NCBI GenBank assembly: GCA_964475215.1
Contig: CAYYVT010000110.1
Location: 1-6,715 of the forward strand
Length of the DNA: 6,715 nucleotides
Direction: 5' to 3'
DNA from: DATKKG01 sp964475215
GTDB taxonomy: Archaea > Thermoproteota > Nitrososphaeria > Conexivisphaerales > DTJL01
Every line of letters begins with the position of its first letter. Position 1 is the stretch's first letter. The notes beneath the pieces are model-generated. The model saw nothing but the letters and a program-made list of their open reading frames with translations, did not search any database and had not been told where the DNA came from. Positions 5,978-6,715 of the stretch are shown piece after piece. The translations under genes and the position numbers were made by a program.

Positions 5978-6258
5978 CCTAGCGGTCCGCAGAGTCGCTC
6001 GTCGTCAGGTCTGATGATGGTTTTAGTAAAGAAAGGGCAGACCGAGATTGAAGCAGAGGATTCACGGTCCAGTTGCAACCGATTCTGACGGGCCAGGGCG
6101 GACTCAGGTGGAGCGAGTCTGGGTGCCTCGGCCGGGACACGGTCATAAAATGCCAGGTCCGAGCTACAAGAAGGGACGGGGGAATGTTTGGGCAGATATC
6201 GACACCGGGGCTTCGGCGCGGTTCGCAAGCACCTCTTCAGTTGAATCATGAACAACGC

Positions 6259-6264
6259 ATAAAA
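6259..6264 (+). promoter_or_regulatory. Candidate TATA box of the KaiC-like ATPase gene
   Basis: ATAAAA lies about 35 bp before the proposed TTG start at 6297, in otherwise GC-rich sequence. Transcription would begin near 6288, giving an almost leaderless mRNA. This agrees with the absence of a Shine-Dalgarno and supports a start close to 6285-6297. Confidence 0.45.
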
Positions 6265-6296
6265 CTTCGCAAACTGGGACGACTCTGAAGCGAAGC

Positions 6297-6715
6297 TTGG
6301 TCTCTACCGGGGTCCCATCCTTGGACGCGGTCCTCGGCAAAGATGGATACCCCGACCGGTCCTCTGTGTTGGTAATCGGGCCGCCAGGAATAGGTAAAGA
6401 GGTGCTGGGATACTGGTTCGTTCGCTCCGGCCTCATCCAAGGAGACTACTGCCTCTATGCAACTCATCGCCCTGTTTCTGACGTCTTGAGAGACATGAGG
6501 GGGGTGGGAATAAGCACTGAAAGGGTACCAGAGTGGATTTCAAGTTCCGGTTCACTCGTTCGTTGCGACCTGAAAGACGCGACTGCGATCTCATTTAACA
6601 TCAAGGAAGCCGTTCACAGGAACAAGGACAGGAGAGTAAGGGTAGCCACGGATGTCCTCTCTCCCCTCCTTGTCCTTAACCCACTTGAGTCGATGTACTC
6701 CTACTGGTCTCAGCT
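6297..6715 (+). CDS. KaiC/RAD55-like RecA-fold ATPase, N-terminal part (runs off the window)
   Basis: The frame after TGA 6249-6251 is open to the window end and contains no ATG before the conserved domain. The best start is TTG 6297 (CTG 6285 is possible), which puts the domain at the very N-terminus. From 6297 there are 139 complete codons. The opening STGVPSLDAVLG....P (3-19) is the typical start of archaeal KaiC-like domains (S.GI..LD..LGGG.P.G). Walker A follows as GPPGIGKE (28-35), ending in Glu where Thr or Ser is usual. A stretch VATDVLSPLL (116-125, Asp119) fits Walker B. Proteins of this family bind ATP and act in signalling, regulation or DNA-related roles; the specific role here is not shown. 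A KaiC duplicate domain or the gene end would lie beyond the window. It is transcribed divergently from the propeller gene. Confidence 0.85.
   Translation, partial: MVSTGVPSLDAVLGKDGYPDRSSVLVIGPPGIGKEVLGYWFVRSGLIQGDYCLYATHRPVSDVLRDMRGVGISTERVPEWISSSGSLVRCDLKDATAISFNIKEAVHRNKDRRVRVATDVLSPLLVLNPLESMYSYWSQ

Larger units (their letters stand above)
5933..6296. other. Divergent intergenic region between the propeller and the ATPase gene
   Basis: About 360 bp lie between two outward-reading genes, so both promoters should be here. Short frames on both strands (for example 5929-6255 minus and 6048-6251 plus) show no domain and are probably chance. One notable patch is 6003-6090, where CGTCAG (6003-6008) can pair with CTGACG (6085-6090) and a TGATGATGG lies at 6012-6020. 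I see no tRNA or other identifiable RNA gene. Confidence 0.45.

Noticed and set aside
5929..6467. Several short open frames on both strands in and beyond the divergent intergenic region
   Set aside because: They overlap each other and, past 6297, are antisense to the KaiC-like ATPase; none shows a domain or plausible start signals.
1..6715. tRNA, rRNA, SRP RNA, RNase P RNA, insertion sequence ends, integrase or toxin-antitoxin genes
   Set aside because: I looked by eye for conserved motifs and terminal inverted repeats in the intergenic stretches and found none convincing; a covariance-model search could still reveal a divergent RNA.

Overview
This window looks archaeal. TATA-like boxes sit about where a leaderless transcript would need them, arginine is often encoded by AGG/AGA, and one gene encodes a RecA/KaiC-type ATPase. 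Another encodes a repeat protein whose C-terminus carries a PEF-type motif, a membrane segment and arginines, a pattern known from archaeal surface proteins. The G+C content is fairly high. A Nitrososphaeria/Thaumarchaeota-like or related uncultivated archaeon is a reasonable guess, but no marker gene here settles the phylum.

Layout from left to right. (1) At 1-201 is the 3' end of a plus-strand gene, probably a SAM-dependent methyltransferase-fold protein. (2) A GC-rich stretch of about 440 bp follows, with no gene I can support, ending in an AT-rich promoter. (3) At 679-3251 is a two-gene plus-strand operon: an AMP-forming acetyl-CoA synthetase, overlapping by 4 bp (ATGA) a SatP/GPR1-FUN34-YaaH acetate transporter that has its own strong Shine-Dalgarno. 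It ends at a T6 tract. Together the two proteins would take up acetate and activate it to acetyl-CoA. (4) At 3293-4049 is a decayed region holding the 3' remnant of a sensor histidine kinase (ATP-binding G2 box onward), with an apparent frameshift and no upstream gene body. (5) At 4050-5932 are two minus-strand genes: a small four-helix membrane protein of unknown function, and a secreted beta-propeller of PQQ-like 40-residue repeats with a signal peptide, about ten N-glycosylation sequons and a C-terminal PEF-TM-Arg anchor. (6) A divergent intergenic region of about 360 bp follows. (7) At about 6297 to the window end is the start of a KaiC/RAD55-like RecA-fold ATPase, read from a non-ATG start.

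The only functional linkage I can argue strongly is the acetate operon. The propeller, the four-helix protein and the ATPase are neighbours without a demonstrated common pathway. I found no rRNA, tRNA, CRISPR array, transposase or integrase, and no clear new multi-gene system. The most informative unusual items are the histidine kinase relic, the sequon-rich propeller with its enlarged seventh blade, and the Walker A motif ending in GKE.
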